This document shows positions 52,879 through 61,993 of a stretch of 64,000 nucleotides of DNA, in pieces. Under the pieces are notes generated by a model. The model did no database searches. It had not been told where the DNA came from and worked only from the letters and a program-made list of their open reading frames with translations. How positions within the stretch are numbered: position 1 is the stretch's first letter; the number at the start of each line of letters is the position of its first letter. Where the stretch lies: positions 1,364,001 to 1,428,000 of the forward strand of contig CBDFKK010000008.1 of the NCBI GenBank assembly GCA_965248815.1. Direction: 5' to 3'. The position numbers and the translations under genes are program-made. Source of the DNA: CBDFKK01 sp965248815 (GTDB lineage: Bacteria > Pseudomonadota > Alphaproteobacteria > SMXP01).

Positions 52879-53753
52879 GAGCCTGTCCGCGAATCTGCAA
52901 GTTGCGTTAGATAGTCACCATAACCGCTATTTCGCAAAGGTTCCGCCAGCTTTCGTAGGTCTGTTTCGTTGATCCAGCCCATATGAAAGGCAATCTCCTC
53001 CACACAAGCAATTCGAAGACTTTGCCGCCGCTCAATCGTTTTGACAAACTCTGCGGCTTCCAGAAGCGATTCGTGGGTACCGGTATCAAACCAGCAAAAG
53101 CCTCGGCCAAGCTTCTCGGCTCTCAGTTTTCCTTTTTTAAGATAGGCCTCGTTTACGGACGTGATCTCAAGTTCGTTCCGGCCTGACGGGCGAACGTTTG
53201 CCGCAATGTCTACAACTTCGTTGTCGTAGAAGTAGAGCCCCGTAACTGCCCAATTAGAAGTCGGCGACTGGGGTTTTTCTTCGATGGACGCTGGCCGGTC
53301 GTGATCGTCGAATGTCAGGACGCCAAAGTGATGAGGATCGCTGACGGGATAAGCGAAAACCGTTGCGCCGTCGGGTTGAGATGCAGCCCGCTGCAAATAT
53401 TCAGTGAACCCGTGACCATAGAAAATATTATCGCCCAGTATGAGGGCGCACGCGCTATTGCCGATAAACTCCCGGCCAATAATAAAGGCCTGTGCCAGAC
53501 CGTCGGGTGAGGGTTGCTCGGCATAGGAAATCGATACGCTCCATTGCGAACCGTCTGCCAAGAGCCCTTTGAACAAGTGCTGCTCATGGGGAGTCGTAAT
53601 AATGAGAATCTCGCGAATGCCTGCGAGCATGAGCGTACTCAGCGGATAGTAAATCATCGGCTTGTCGTAAACGGGCAATAGCTGCTTACTCACCGCCTGG
53701 GTAACGGGGTAAAGCCTCGTACCCGATCCGCCCGCGAGAATAATCCCCTTCAT
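52875..53753 (-). CDS. rfbA: Glucose-1-phosphate thymidylyltransferase
   Basis: A 292-residue nucleotidyltransferase making dTDP-glucose from dTTP and glucose-1-phosphate. IILAGGSGTRLYPVTQAVSK is the nucleotide signature. LLPVYDKPMIYYPLSTLMLA, CALILGDNIFYGHG, SIEEKPQSPTSNWAVTGLYF and GFCWFDTGTHESLLEA are all as in RfbA/RmlA, including the length. The pathway continues with rfbB upstream. No rfbC or rfbD is visible, so dTDP-rhamnose completion must be encoded elsewhere. Confidence 0.95.
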   Translation of the reverse strand: MKGIILAGGSGTRLYPVTQAVSKQLLPVYDKPMIYYPLSTLMLAGIREILIITTPHEQHLFKGLLADGSQWSVSISYAEQPSPDGLAQAFIIGREFIGNSACALILGDNIFYGHGFTEYLQRAASQPDGATVFAYPVSDPHHFGVLTFDDHDRPASIEEKPQSPTSNWAVTGLYFYDNEVVDIAANVRPSGRNELEITSVNEAYLKKGKLRAEKLGRGFCWFDTGTHESLLEAAEFVKTIERRQSLRIACVEEIAFHMGWINETDLRKLAEPLRNSGYGDYLTQLADSRTGS

Positions 53754-53819
53754 CTGCCACCCGTTTTGTTCCCGCCCTGAGCGCCCAGCGCCGCGGGTAA
53801 ATTGACTATGCGGCCAAGT

Positions 53820-54866
53820 CTAAGCCGGAATGCCTAAGCGCTGGCCGGAATAGCTGGCTTGGGCATCGTCCGCCCAATCTCGATTGTTCAAGTACCACTC
53901 CACTGTTTTGCGTAGGCCCGATTCAAACGTCTCCTGCGGTACCCAGTTCAAATCCCGTTCGACCTTTGAGGCGTCGATGGCATAGCGAAAGTCATGGCCG
54001 GGCCGATCCTTCACAAGCGTCACCAGGTCACGGCGCGATCCCTCCCGCGGTACGAGTTCGTCGACAATGTCGCAGATCGTTTCGACGATTTCCAAGTTTG
54101 CCCGTTCGTTGTGACCGCCGATATTGTAGCTCTGCCCGATAACGCCAAGCTCCAGCACTTTCTGCAATCCGCGGGCATGATCTTCGACGTAAAGCCAATC
54201 ACGAACATTAGTTCCCGTCCCGTAAACCGGAAGCGGCTCGCCGGCAGCCGCCTTTAAGATCATCAGGGGTATGAGCTTTTCGGGAAACTGGTAAGGCCCG
54301 TAATTATTGGATGTGTTGCTCAATACGACAGGCAATCCGTAGGTATGGCCCCAGGCGCGCACGAGATGGTCAGAGGCTGCTTTGCTCGCCGCATACGGCG
54401 AACTCGGATCATAGGGAGTCGTTTCCGTGAAGACACCATCCGCGCCCAATGAGCCGAAAACTTCATCCGTCGACACGTGATGAAAGCGGAAGCCCGATCT
54501 CTTAACACCCCCAAGTTGGCGCCAGTATTCTACGGCAACGTCAAGCAGAAGCTGTGTGCCGACCACATTCGTTTTGATGAATTCGTCGGGTCCGTCAATA
54601 GACCGATCGACGTGAGATTCGGCCGCCAGATGCATCACGCAATCGGGTGCATGATCGCGAAACACGCGCTCGATTTCTGTGCGATCGCAAATATCGACTT
54701 TTTCAAAGTGATAATTGGGATTGCCTGGCGCCTGAGGCAACGAATTCAGATTGGCCGCATAGGTCAGCTTATCGACATTGATAATGGTATGATCTGTCGT
54801 CGTCAGGTAGTGGCGCACGACCGCCGATCCAATGAACCCCGCTCCGCCGGTGACTACAATGCACAT
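53820..54866 (-). CDS. rfbB: dTDP-glucose 4,6-dehydratase
   Basis: Extended SDR enzyme, 348 residues. IVVTGGAGFIGSAVVRHYL binds NAD. HLAAESHVDRSIDGPDEFI and HVSTDEVFGSLG carry the active-site Thr/Asp/Glu, YAASKAASDHLV is the YxxxK motif, and NNYGPYQFPEKLIP and GTGTNVRDWLYVEDHARGL follow. It oxidises, dehydrates and reduces dTDP-glucose to the 4-keto-6-deoxy sugar. Only 3 bases separate its ATG from the thrS stop, placing it in a transcript with a tRNA synthetase gene. 66 bases separate it from rfbA. Confidence 0.95.
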   Translation of the reverse strand: MCIVVTGGAGFIGSAVVRHYLTTTDHTIINVDKLTYAANLNSLPQAPGNPNYHFEKVDICDRTEIERVFRDHAPDCVMHLAAESHVDRSIDGPDEFIKTNVVGTQLLLDVAVEYWRQLGGVKRSGFRFHHVSTDEVFGSLGADGVFTETTPYDPSSPYAASKAASDHLVRAWGHTYGLPVVLSNTSNNYGPYQFPEKLIPLMILKAAAGEPLPVYGTGTNVRDWLYVEDHARGLQKVLELGVIGQSYNIGGHNERANLEIVETICDIVDELVPREGSRRDLVTLVKDRPGHDFRYAIDASKVERDLNWVPQETFESGLRKTVEWYLNNRDWADDAQASYSGQRLGIPA

Positions 54867-54869
54867 GTC

Positions 54870-56840
54870 TTACCCTTCGGGACGAAGATCCGGCGGCTGT
54901 GATTCCTGCGACAACGCCATGGCGGCGTCAGCCAGGCTCGACGAGCTTTGCTCTTTGCTGCCTAAACGGCGCATAGAAACGGTTTTTTCGTCAGCTTCGC
55001 GCTGTCCGACCACCAACATCACGGGGACTTTGGCAACGCTGTGCTCGCGCACTTTGTAATTGATTTTTTCATTGCGGGTATCGATCTCAACGCGCAAGCC
55101 CGCTTCTTTCAATACTTCCGCGACTTCTTCCGCGTAGCCATCTGCCTGCGAGGTAATGGTCGCAACGACAACCTGAACCGGGGCAAGCCACAAAGGAAAC
55201 TTGCCTGCATAATTTTCGATGAGGATGCCCATGAAGCGTTCGAGCGATCCAAGAATAGCCCGGTGCAACATAACCGGGCGATGGCGCTCGCCGTCTTCGC
55301 CCACATAGCTGGCATCGAGCCGCTCGGGCAAAACAAAATCCACTTGCAAGGTACCGCATTGCCAATCGCGCCCGATCGCATCTTTCAAAACAAACTCGAG
55401 CTTCGGCCCGTAGAAAGCCCCTTCGCCGGGATTAAGTTGGTATTCAAGTCCGACGGACTCGACCGCTTGGCGCAAAGCGCCTTCGGCGCGATCCCAAACT
55501 TCGTCTTCGCCCACCCGGGTTTCCGGCCGGTCGGCAAATTTCACGATTATCTCGTCGAAGCCGAGGTCGGTGTAAACGCTTTGAAGCAAAGTAATGAAGT
55601 TTGCCGTCTCTTCGGTGATTTGATCTTCTTGGCAGAAGATGTGCGCATCGTCCTGAACCATGGAGCGCACGCGCATCAACCCGTGGAGCGCGCCCGACGG
55701 CTCATTGCGATGGCAACAACCGAATTCGGCCATGCGCAATGGCAGATCACGGTACGATTTGGTGCCTTGCTTAAAAATCTGCACATGGGCCGGGCAATTC
55801 ATGGGCTTTATGGCCATGAGCTTTGACGTTCCCGAGACGATCGGCGCGTCCTCCTCCGTGCTCGGAACTTCATCAGGCACAACGAACATGTTTTCGCGAA
55901 ACTTCGACCAATGTCCCGACTTTTCCCAGAACACAGAGTCGAGCAACTGAGGTGTTTTGACTTCGACGTAGCCAGAATGCTGCAACCTCCGGCGGATATA
56001 ATTCTCAAGCGCCAGCCAAGTCGTGTAGCCCTTGGGATGCCAAAAGACCGAGCCTTGGGCTTCTTCCTGCAAATGGAAAAGATCCATCTCGCGCCCGAGG
56101 CGGCGATGATCCCGGCGCTCGGCCTCTTCGAGCATGGTGAGATAGGCCTTCAGATCCTTGTCGTTGGCCCAAGCCGTTCCATAGATGCGCTGGAGTTGAG
56201 CGTTGTTTGAATCGCCCCGCCAATAGGCGCCTGCCAACTTGGTAAGCTTAAACGCTTTGCCAAGTTTTCCGGTCGACGGCAGATGCGGTCCGCGACAAAA
56301 GTCGAGCCATTCCCCTTGGCGATAGACAGAAACTTCTTCGTCGGCAGGAAGATCTTGAATGATTTCGGCTTTGTACGGCTCGCCAATACCTTTGAAATAG
56401 TCGACCGCCTGATCGCGATCCCAAACTTCACGAATGATCGGCTCATTGCGATCGACAATCTTGCGCATTTGTGCTTCGATTTTTTCAAGATCGGATTCAT
56501 GAAACGGCTCGTTGCGCGCAAAGTCGTAAAAGAAGCCGTTTTCGATCACCGGGCCGATGGTGACTTGCGTGCCCGGAAACAATTCCTGAACGGCTTCCGC
56601 CATGACGTGTGCTGCGTCATGGCGCAGCAATTCCAGACCTTCCGGCGTGTCGCGCGTGATGATTTCAACTGCCGCATGGCTATCGATAAGTGTCGATAGA
56701 TCTTTCAGGATACCGTCGATCTTTATGGCAACCGCTTTCTTTGCCAAGGACTTGCTTATGCTCTCGGCGAACGCGGCACCACTGATGGGCTTGTCCAGCT
56801 GTTTTTCCGATCCATCGGGAAGTTTGACGTTGATCATCAT
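54870..56840 (-). CDS. thrS: Threonyl-tRNA synthetase
   Basis: Class II synthetase, 656 residues. The order is a TGS domain (1-62), the SAD editing domain with RHDAAHVMAEAV (about 72-83) and DFCRGPHLPSTG, then the catalytic core: the zinc Cys in KPMNCPAHVQIF, RMAEFGCCHRNEPSGALHG (motif 2), GEGAFYGPKLEF and the zinc His in MLHRAILGSLERF (motif 3). It ends in an anticodon-binding domain with a polar tail. It starts inside the end of yidD (4-base overlap) and runs into rfbB. Confidence 0.96.
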   Translation of the reverse strand: MMINVKLPDGSEKQLDKPISGAAFAESISKSLAKKAVAIKIDGILKDLSTLIDSHAAVEIITRDTPEGLELLRHDAAHVMAEAVQELFPGTQVTIGPVIENGFFYDFARNEPFHESDLEKIEAQMRKIVDRNEPIIREVWDRDQAVDYFKGIGEPYKAEIIQDLPADEEVSVYRQGEWLDFCRGPHLPSTGKLGKAFKLTKLAGAYWRGDSNNAQLQRIYGTAWANDKDLKAYLTMLEEAERRDHRRLGREMDLFHLQEEAQGSVFWHPKGYTTWLALENYIRRRLQHSGYVEVKTPQLLDSVFWEKSGHWSKFRENMFVVPDEVPSTEEDAPIVSGTSKLMAIKPMNCPAHVQIFKQGTKSYRDLPLRMAEFGCCHRNEPSGALHGLMRVRSMVQDDAHIFCQEDQITEETANFITLLQSVYTDLGFDEIIVKFADRPETRVGEDEVWDRAEGALRQAVESVGLEYQLNPGEGAFYGPKLEFVLKDAIGRDWQCGTLQVDFVLPERLDASYVGEDGERHRPVMLHRAILGSLERFMGILIENYAGKFPLWLAPVQVVVATITSQADGYAEEVAEVLKEAGLRVEIDTRNEKINYKVREHSVAKVPVMLVVGQREADEKTVSMRRLGSKEQSSSSLADAAMALSQESQPPDLRPEG

Positions 56841-57193
56841 TCGGCTTTCTTGATGGACCCGGACAGTGAGTGCTCAAAATCAGAATTATCCTGATCCATG
56901 ATGGCTTTGGACGACCAACGACCATATTTCCAGGCGCTTAAAATTCCGTACTCTCGAGACAGCTGGCGCGGCACGGGATCGTAACCGTGGCTGCCCCAGG
57001 GATGGCAGCGGGAAATGCGTGACAGCGCCAGCCAGAAACCCCGCCAGGATCCGTGACGCGAAATGGCCTCTGTCGCATAGTGCGAGCAGCTTGGTTTGTG
57101 ACGACAGACCCGGCCCAGGAGCGGGGAAATCGTCCAGCGATACGCCATCAAGAGTGCGCGCAAGAGAGAGCCTATGGGATCGAATTTTCGCAT
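56837..57193 (-). CDS. yidD: Membrane protein insertion efficiency factor YidD
   Basis: A 118-residue YidD protein: LLRALLMAYRWTISPLLG amphipathic helix, the Cys-rich core CRHKPSCSHYATEAISRHG and GFWLALSRISRCHPWGSHGYDPVP. It assists YidC in membrane protein insertion. The C-terminus is about 35 residues longer than short YidD forms. Its stop overlaps the thrS start (ATGA), so the genes are coupled. Confidence 0.94.
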   Translation of the reverse strand: MRKFDPIGSLLRALLMAYRWTISPLLGRVCRHKPSCSHYATEAISRHGSWRGFWLALSRISRCHPWGSHGYDPVPRQLSREYGILSAWKYGRWSSKAIMDQDNSDFEHSLSGSIKKAE

Positions 57194-57244
57194 GGCGACT
57201 TGTTTAGCCTAATCGGCCGGGCCGGACAATTGAGGACCCAAAGC

Positions 57245-57718
57245 TCAGGCCCCAGCCCCTTCAGTGGTTTTTGGTTTCCGCTGACCCGCGCGCGCCGCTT
57301 GAATTTCATCGATGGCCTTGACCACCGCATCAAAGGTCAACATGACCGAGGCGTGACGCCCCTTATACTCGCGCACCGGCGTTAGAATTTCGAGATCAGT
57401 CCACTTGCCACCCGGAGGCGGCCCATTTTCTTTGAGCATTTTAAGCATGGTCTCGCGCAAGGCGCGAAGTTCATCGGCCGTAGATCCGACGACTTGACGC
57501 GCCATGATAGATGAGGAACTTTGGCCAAGCGCGCAAGCTTTAACGTCGTGGGCAAAGTCCGTGACCACATTGTCCTCAAGCTTGAGGTCAACGGTCACTT
57601 TACTGCCGCACAGCCGGCTAACCACCGTCACGGTTGCATCGGAGTCGGCCAAGCGCTCGGTGCGCGGAATGTTTCCGGCAAACTTCAAAATTCGCGTGTT
57701 GTAGAGGTCGTTGATCAT
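57245..57718 (-). CDS. IscU/NifU-like Fe-S cluster scaffold protein
   Basis: A 157-residue IscU-type protein: YNTRILKFAGNIPRTERL, then SRLCGSKVTVDL (first Cys) and FAHDVKACALGQSSSSIMA (second Cys with the SxxSSSIM pattern). The third cluster-ligand Cys is absent; the region reads REYKGRHASVMLTFDAV, as I recall for the alphaproteobacterial subgroup beside yidD. It may act as an assembly accessory or bind metal rather than serve as a classical scaffold. It lies between cysS and yidD on the same strand. Confidence 0.85.
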   Translation of the reverse strand: MINDLYNTRILKFAGNIPRTERLADSDATVTVVSRLCGSKVTVDLKLEDNVVTDFAHDVKACALGQSSSSIMARQVVGSTADELRALRETMLKMLKENGPPPGGKWTDLEILTPVREYKGRHASVMLTFDAVVKAIDEIQAARAGQRKPKTTEGAGA

Positions 57719-57751
57719 GACATCTAAAATAGGACTTCTGCCCTGGCCTTC

Positions 57752-59128
57752 CTAGTCCGACACACGCCATGTAGTTCCGGCGGCCGAATCCTCAATGGTC
57801 ACACCCATATCAGACAACTGGGCGCGAACGGCATCCGCGCGGGCAAAGTCCTTGTTGGCGCGGGCCGCTGCCCGTTCTTCAATCAGCCGCTCGATTTCCG
57901 CTTCGTCGATATCTTGCCCAAGAGCCCCCTGAAACCACTCTTCCGGATCTTGCTGCAACAACCCCAACACATAGCCGGATGCTATGAGTTGTCCTTTGAG
58001 TTCGGCAAGCTTCTTGGGATCGGACGCTGAATTGGCGTCGCGCGACAACGCGGCTAATTCCGCAATGGCCTTGGGCGTGTTGAGATCATCGTCTAACGCT
58101 TGCACAAACGCTATGGGCGGTTCGGCCTCAGCGGCGTCAATCCCAGAGAGTCGTCTGAGCGTGCCATATAAGCCATCAAGTGTACGCTGAGCTTGGGCTA
58201 AAGCTTCGTTTGACCAATCCAGAGGCTGGCGATATTGAGCCGCAATCAGCGCTAACCTTATGGCTTCCCCAGGTGCCTGCTTGAGCAGATCTTGAACTAA
58301 TAAAACGTTACCCAAAGACTTCGACATCTTTTCCTTGTTCATGTTGACGAAACCGTTATGCATCCAATAGCGCACGAACGGCATGCCATCATGGGCGCAC
58401 GTGCTTTGGGCGATTTCGTTTTCATGGTGCGGGAAAATCAAATCATTGCCGCCGCCGTGTATGTCTATGGTTGTGCCCAAATGCGCCTCGATCATGCATG
58501 AGCATTCGAGATGCCAACCGGGTCGTCCGCGGCCCCATGGACTATCCCAACCGGGCTGCGTATCGTCCGACGGCTTCCACAAAACAAAGTCTGACGGGTC
58601 TCGTTTGAACGGTGCCACCTCAACCCGGGCTCCGGCGATCATGTCGTCGCGGTTGCGCTTCGACAAGGCGCCGTAATCCGCAAACGAGTCCACGCTGAAC
58701 AGCACGTGACCTTCAGCCTCATAAGCGTGTCCCAGTTCAACGAGACGCCTCATCATGCCGAGCATGACCGGGATATGTTCTGTGGCTCTCGGTTCGAGTT
58801 CGGGTTTCAAAACACCTAAGGCATCCATCTCTTCATGAAAGATGGCTGTGTACTTGTCCGTAATGTCCGTAATCGGAACGCCAGTGTCGAAGGCCGCCTT
58901 GTTGATCTTATCGTCGATATCCGTGATGTTGCGCGCGTAAACGACGGTGTCATATGTCGCCTTTAGATGTCGATAGAGGACGTCAAAAACGACGAACGGC
59001 CGGGCGTTACCAATATGCGGATGGTTGTACACGGTCAGCCCGCAGACATACATGGTTACCCTGTTCGGGTCCCCGGGTCGGAACTCTTCTTTTGTCCGGG
59101 TCAGCGTGTTGTAGATATTCAAGGCCAT
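57752..59128 (-). CDS. cysS: Cysteinyl-tRNA synthetase
   Basis: Class I synthetase, 458 residues. The HIGH-type motif is YNHPHIGNARP, with the zinc Cys in YVCGLTVYNH (about 28). NITDIDDKIN, WHLECSCMIEAHLG (zinc Cys and His region), GGGNDLIFPHHENEIAQS and KMSKSLGN follow, then the DALR anticodon domain. Divergent from folE. The ATG at 59128 fits the family N-terminus (LNIYNTLTRTKEEF). Confidence 0.96.
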   Translation of the reverse strand: MALNIYNTLTRTKEEFRPGDPNRVTMYVCGLTVYNHPHIGNARPFVVFDVLYRHLKATYDTVVYARNITDIDDKINKAAFDTGVPITDITDKYTAIFHEEMDALGVLKPELEPRATEHIPVMLGMMRRLVELGHAYEAEGHVLFSVDSFADYGALSKRNRDDMIAGARVEVAPFKRDPSDFVLWKPSDDTQPGWDSPWGRGRPGWHLECSCMIEAHLGTTIDIHGGGNDLIFPHHENEIAQSTCAHDGMPFVRYWMHNGFVNMNKEKMSKSLGNVLLVQDLLKQAPGEAIRLALIAAQYRQPLDWSNEALAQAQRTLDGLYGTLRRLSGIDAAEAEPPIAFVQALDDDLNTPKAIAELAALSRDANSASDPKKLAELKGQLIASGYVLGLLQQDPEEWFQGALGQDIDEAEIERLIEERAAARANKDFARADAVRAQLSDMGVTIEDSAAGTTWRVSD

Positions 59129-59266
59129 GGATCGGCGCGCCGTTGGATTGCTTGTCGTTCACTCTCGCCCCGCCATACCGAATGCCACGCCCGAGCGCAA
59201 CTGCGGAAAGATTGACTGGAATCCAAGGCCAAGACAGAACGAACCATGAACTATTAAGCGCGTGAT

Positions 59267-59295
59267 TTGACCCCCCATCGCCACGTCACTATAAG
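59267..59295 (+). promoter_or_regulatory. Predicted sigma-70 promoter for folE
   Basis: TTGACC (59267-59272) and TATAAG (59290-59295) are separated by exactly 17 bases, about 100 bases upstream of the folE start, in the divergent gap with cysS. Confidence 0.6.
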
Positions 59296-59395
59296 AGCGC
59301 TCTTTGGCGAAAATGCCGCGACGGTTAAATCGGCACAAAATCGCACTATATAGTAGGCTGTGAGCGGGCATTGCCCGGCTAACGTCGTATCAAAT

Positions 59396-60049
59396 ATGAG
59401 AAATCCTATGGACGCTGCGGTTAAACCTAAGCTCGTCGAACCGGTCGACGCTCCCAATGACGACGGGTTAAAGGACCTGCGCCCGTCTCAAGAGGAGGCC
59501 ATGGACGCCGTTCGCACCCTCATTCGTTGGGCAGGCGATGACCCGACGCGCGAAGGCCTGCTAGAAACCCCCGACCGGGTCATACGCTCCTACAAAGAAT
59601 TCTTTTCCGGCTATAACGAAAACCCGGAAGATGTCTTGAGCCGGACTTTTGATGAAGTCGAGGGCTATCAGGACATGGTGATGCTGCGCGACATCGATCT
59701 CGAGTCGCATTGCGAACATCACATGGTTCCGATTATCGGTAAGGCGCACGTCGCCTACGTTCCAACAAAGCGTGTCGTGGGCATCAGCAAACTCGCCCGC
59801 GTCATTGAGATTTTCTCAAAGCGCCTTCAAACCCAAGAAACGATGACGGCACAGATTGGAGACACCATTCAACGCATCTTAGAGCCGCAGGGCGTTGCGG
59901 TTTTGATCGATGCGGAGCACCAGTGCATGACCACGCGCGGCGTTCACAAGCCGAACGTGTTTACGATTACATCGCACTTTACCGGTGTGTTTCAAACCGA
60001 TCCGCGGATGGAACAACGCTTCCTGGCTATGGTGAAGAGCGACCGCTAA
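59396..60049 (+). CDS. folE: GTP cyclohydrolase I
   Basis: About 217 residues from ATG 59396; ATG 59408 and GTG 59360 are alternatives, none with a strong ribosome binding site. GDDPTREGLLETPDRVIRSY begins the enzyme. ESHCEHHMVPIIGKAHVAYV holds zinc Cys and catalytic His residues. GISKLARVIEIFSKRLQTQE and AEHQCMTTRGVHKP (second zinc Cys) complete it. It converts GTP to dihydroneopterin triphosphate for folate synthesis. hisI follows at 15 bases. Confidence 0.95.
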   Translation: MRNPMDAAVKPKLVEPVDAPNDDGLKDLRPSQEEAMDAVRTLIRWAGDDPTREGLLETPDRVIRSYKEFFSGYNENPEDVLSRTFDEVEGYQDMVMLRDIDLESHCEHHMVPIIGKAHVAYVPTKRVVGISKLARVIEIFSKRLQTQETMTAQIGDTIQRILEPQGVAVLIDAEHQCMTTRGVHKPNVFTITSHFTGVFQTDPRMEQRFLAMVKSDR

Positions 60050-60064
60050 AGGCCGCATCAAGAG

Positions 60065-60553
60065 ATGACGAACGACAGTACAAAAGTCTTTGCCGCGCGC
60101 ACGAGCGTTGAGCAAGTCGAAGAAGGCGATGTGCTCGCACCGAAGTTCGATGCCGACGGCCTCATCCCGGTCGTTACGACCGACGCCAAATCTGGTGAGC
60201 TCTTGATGCACGGCTTCATGAACCCGGAAGCCTTGCAAAAGACAATAGAAACCGGCGAGGCGCACTACTGGAGCCGCAGCCGGAAAAGTCTGTGGCACAA
60301 AGGCGCGACAAGCGGGCTGGTTCAGCACGTTGTCGAAATGCGCATCGACGACGACCAGGACGCCGTTTGGCTGCGTGTCGATGTCGCCGGAAGCGGCGCA
60401 TCATGTCACGTCGGCTACCGGTCGTGCTTTTACCGTTCCGTTCCAACTGGCAAGTCTCCGCGGTCGCCCATTAAGCTGACATATGAAGAAACGGAAAAGA
60501 CATTCGACCCGAAGGATGTCTATGGCGACGCGCCAAACCCGACAAAGCTCTGA
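60065..60553 (+). CDS. hisI: Phosphoribosyl-AMP cyclohydrolase
   Basis: A 162-residue HisI enzyme (single domain, no HisE fusion), third step of histidine synthesis. FMNPEALQKTIETGEAHYWS, SLWHKGATSG and DDDQDAVWLRVDVAGSGASCH followed by SCFYRSV contain the Mg/Zn Asp and Cys ligands. The C-terminal about 35 residues are a charged tail. It is in an operon with folE, as often seen in alphaproteobacteria. Confidence 0.94.
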   Translation: MTNDSTKVFAARTSVEQVEEGDVLAPKFDADGLIPVVTTDAKSGELLMHGFMNPEALQKTIETGEAHYWSRSRKSLWHKGATSGLVQHVVEMRIDDDQDAVWLRVDVAGSGASCHVGYRSCFYRSVPTGKSPRSPIKLTYEETEKTFDPKDVYGDAPNPTKL

Positions 60554-60581
60554 AATCGGAAACCGGCTTTGCGACGCGCCT

Positions 60582-60923
60582 TTATGGCTTTCGGGTCACG
60601 TCTATACGAGACTTGATATGACCGGTGGTATGATTAACGACGAGAATTTCTTCGCGCGACGGATCATTTGGAAACGATAAGCGCAGCACCAGATTTTCGC
60701 CGTCGATGTCGCTTTCTTGAATCACAGCGGCTTCTGGCAGAGTGATAACAAATTCAGCAGTCGTGTTTCGTATCGCAGCACTATTGGACACGCGCCAAAA
60801 TATAGTTCCGATTAAAACCGTTAACCCAACGATAATGAGAATACCCAATCCGATCACCAAGGCTTTAAGGCCATTGTGGCTTGGCACTTGATTTGCGGAA
60901 GGGAGCGGCACGTTGTCGGACAT
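60582..60923 (-). CDS. Small single-pass membrane protein (DUF6476-like)
   Basis: A 113-residue protein with one helix at about 20-45 (ALVIGLGILIIVGLTVLIGTI) and a short extracytoplasmic beta domain ending GHIKSRIDVTRKP. It resembles the DUF6476 group found next to rluD in alphaproteobacteria, an assignment from memory. Its start overlaps that of rluD; no clear ribosome binding site precedes it. Confidence 0.7.
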   Translation of the reverse strand: MSDNVPLPSANQVPSHNGLKALVIGLGILIIVGLTVLIGTIFWRVSNSAAIRNTTAEFVITLPEAAVIQESDIDGENLVLRLSFPNDPSREEILVVNHTTGHIKSRIDVTRKP

Positions 60924-61935
60924 GGATAAGTCTCAGACCAGGTCGGAAGACATAAGTGTCGCAGTTAGCGATGACGATGCAGGTCTTCGTCTAGACCAAA
61001 TGCTCTCCGAGCGTATGGACGGACACAGTCGGTCGCGACTCAAAACGCTCATAAAAGAAGGTCACGTGACGCGCGACGGCGGGACCATAGATGACCCCTC
61101 TCACAAGGTCAAACCGGCTGAAAACTATGTCGTTCACATGCCGCCGCCGACCCCGGCCGAACCTGTTGCGCGTGATATTCCACTCGATATTTTGTTTGAA
61201 GACGATGATGTCATTGTCGTGAATAAGCCAGCAGGCATGGTGGTCCATCCCGCTGCTGGTCATTGGACGAAGACGTTAGTTAACGCCATCCTTTATCACT
61301 GCGGCGATAGTCTGTCCGGTGTCGGCGGCGTGTGGAGGCCCGGCATCGTTCATCGGCTCGACAAAGACACCAGCGGCTTGATCATTGTCGCCAAAAACGA
61401 TCACGCTCACGCGAGTTTACGGGAACAATTCAGTGCACATACAATTGAGCGGGCGTATCACGCCTTGGTATGGGGGGCGCCACGACCCCTCGTCGGGACC
61501 ATAAACGTGCCCCTTGCACGGGGCGGGGCGGACCGAAAAAAAGTAGTAGTACCGAAAAATCGAGAGGACGCGCGCGGCAGGCAAGCGGTGACGCACTATA
61601 GGGTCCTGCACCGCTACGGCCGGCCGGAGGAAGCGCCCGCCAGCCTTGTCGAATGCCGGCTCGAAACCGGCCGGACCCATCAAATCCGGGTTCATTTGAC
61701 GCATATTGGCGTGCCGGTCATCGGCGATCCCCTTTACGGCCGCCGGCGCCAGCTCAAGACGACGAACGGCGGGGCATCCGCAGAGGTGCAGCGCACCATT
61801 TCTGGCTTTCAGCGTCAGGCCCTCCACGCTCGAATCCTTGGCTTTTTGCACCCTAGAACCGCCGAGAAACTGCGGTTTGAAGCCGATTTACCAAGTGATA
61901 TGAAGGTATTAGCCGCTAAGTTGGAACAATTATAA
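60913..61935 (+). CDS. rluD: Large-subunit rRNA pseudouridine synthase (RluD type)
   Basis: RluA-family synthase, 340 residues: an S4 domain (about 15-75, GLRLDQMLSERMDGHSRSRL), then the catalytic domain with HRLDKDTSGLIIVAKND containing the active-site Asp and LETGRTHQIRVHLTHIG. It isomerises uridines in helix 69 of 23S rRNA in characterised homologues. TTG 60913 is preferred as start because GGAAGGGAG lies 8 bases upstream; ATG at 60922 is second choice. The start lies 11 bases inside the divergent DUF6476-like gene. Confidence 0.92.
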   Translation: MSDMDKSQTRSEDISVAVSDDDAGLRLDQMLSERMDGHSRSRLKTLIKEGHVTRDGGTIDDPSHKVKPAENYVVHMPPPTPAEPVARDIPLDILFEDDDVIVVNKPAGMVVHPAAGHWTKTLVNAILYHCGDSLSGVGGVWRPGIVHRLDKDTSGLIIVAKNDHAHASLREQFSAHTIERAYHALVWGAPRPLVGTINVPLARGGADRKKVVVPKNREDARGRQAVTHYRVLHRYGRPEEAPASLVECRLETGRTHQIRVHLTHIGVPVIGDPLYGRRRQLKTTNGGASAEVQRTISGFQRQALHARILGFLHPRTAEKLRFEADLPSDMKVLAAKLEQL

Positions 61936-61993
61936 AATAATTGTGAAAGCTCTTAAAATCGCCACGTTTAGGGTTTACATAGATACCAAGTAA

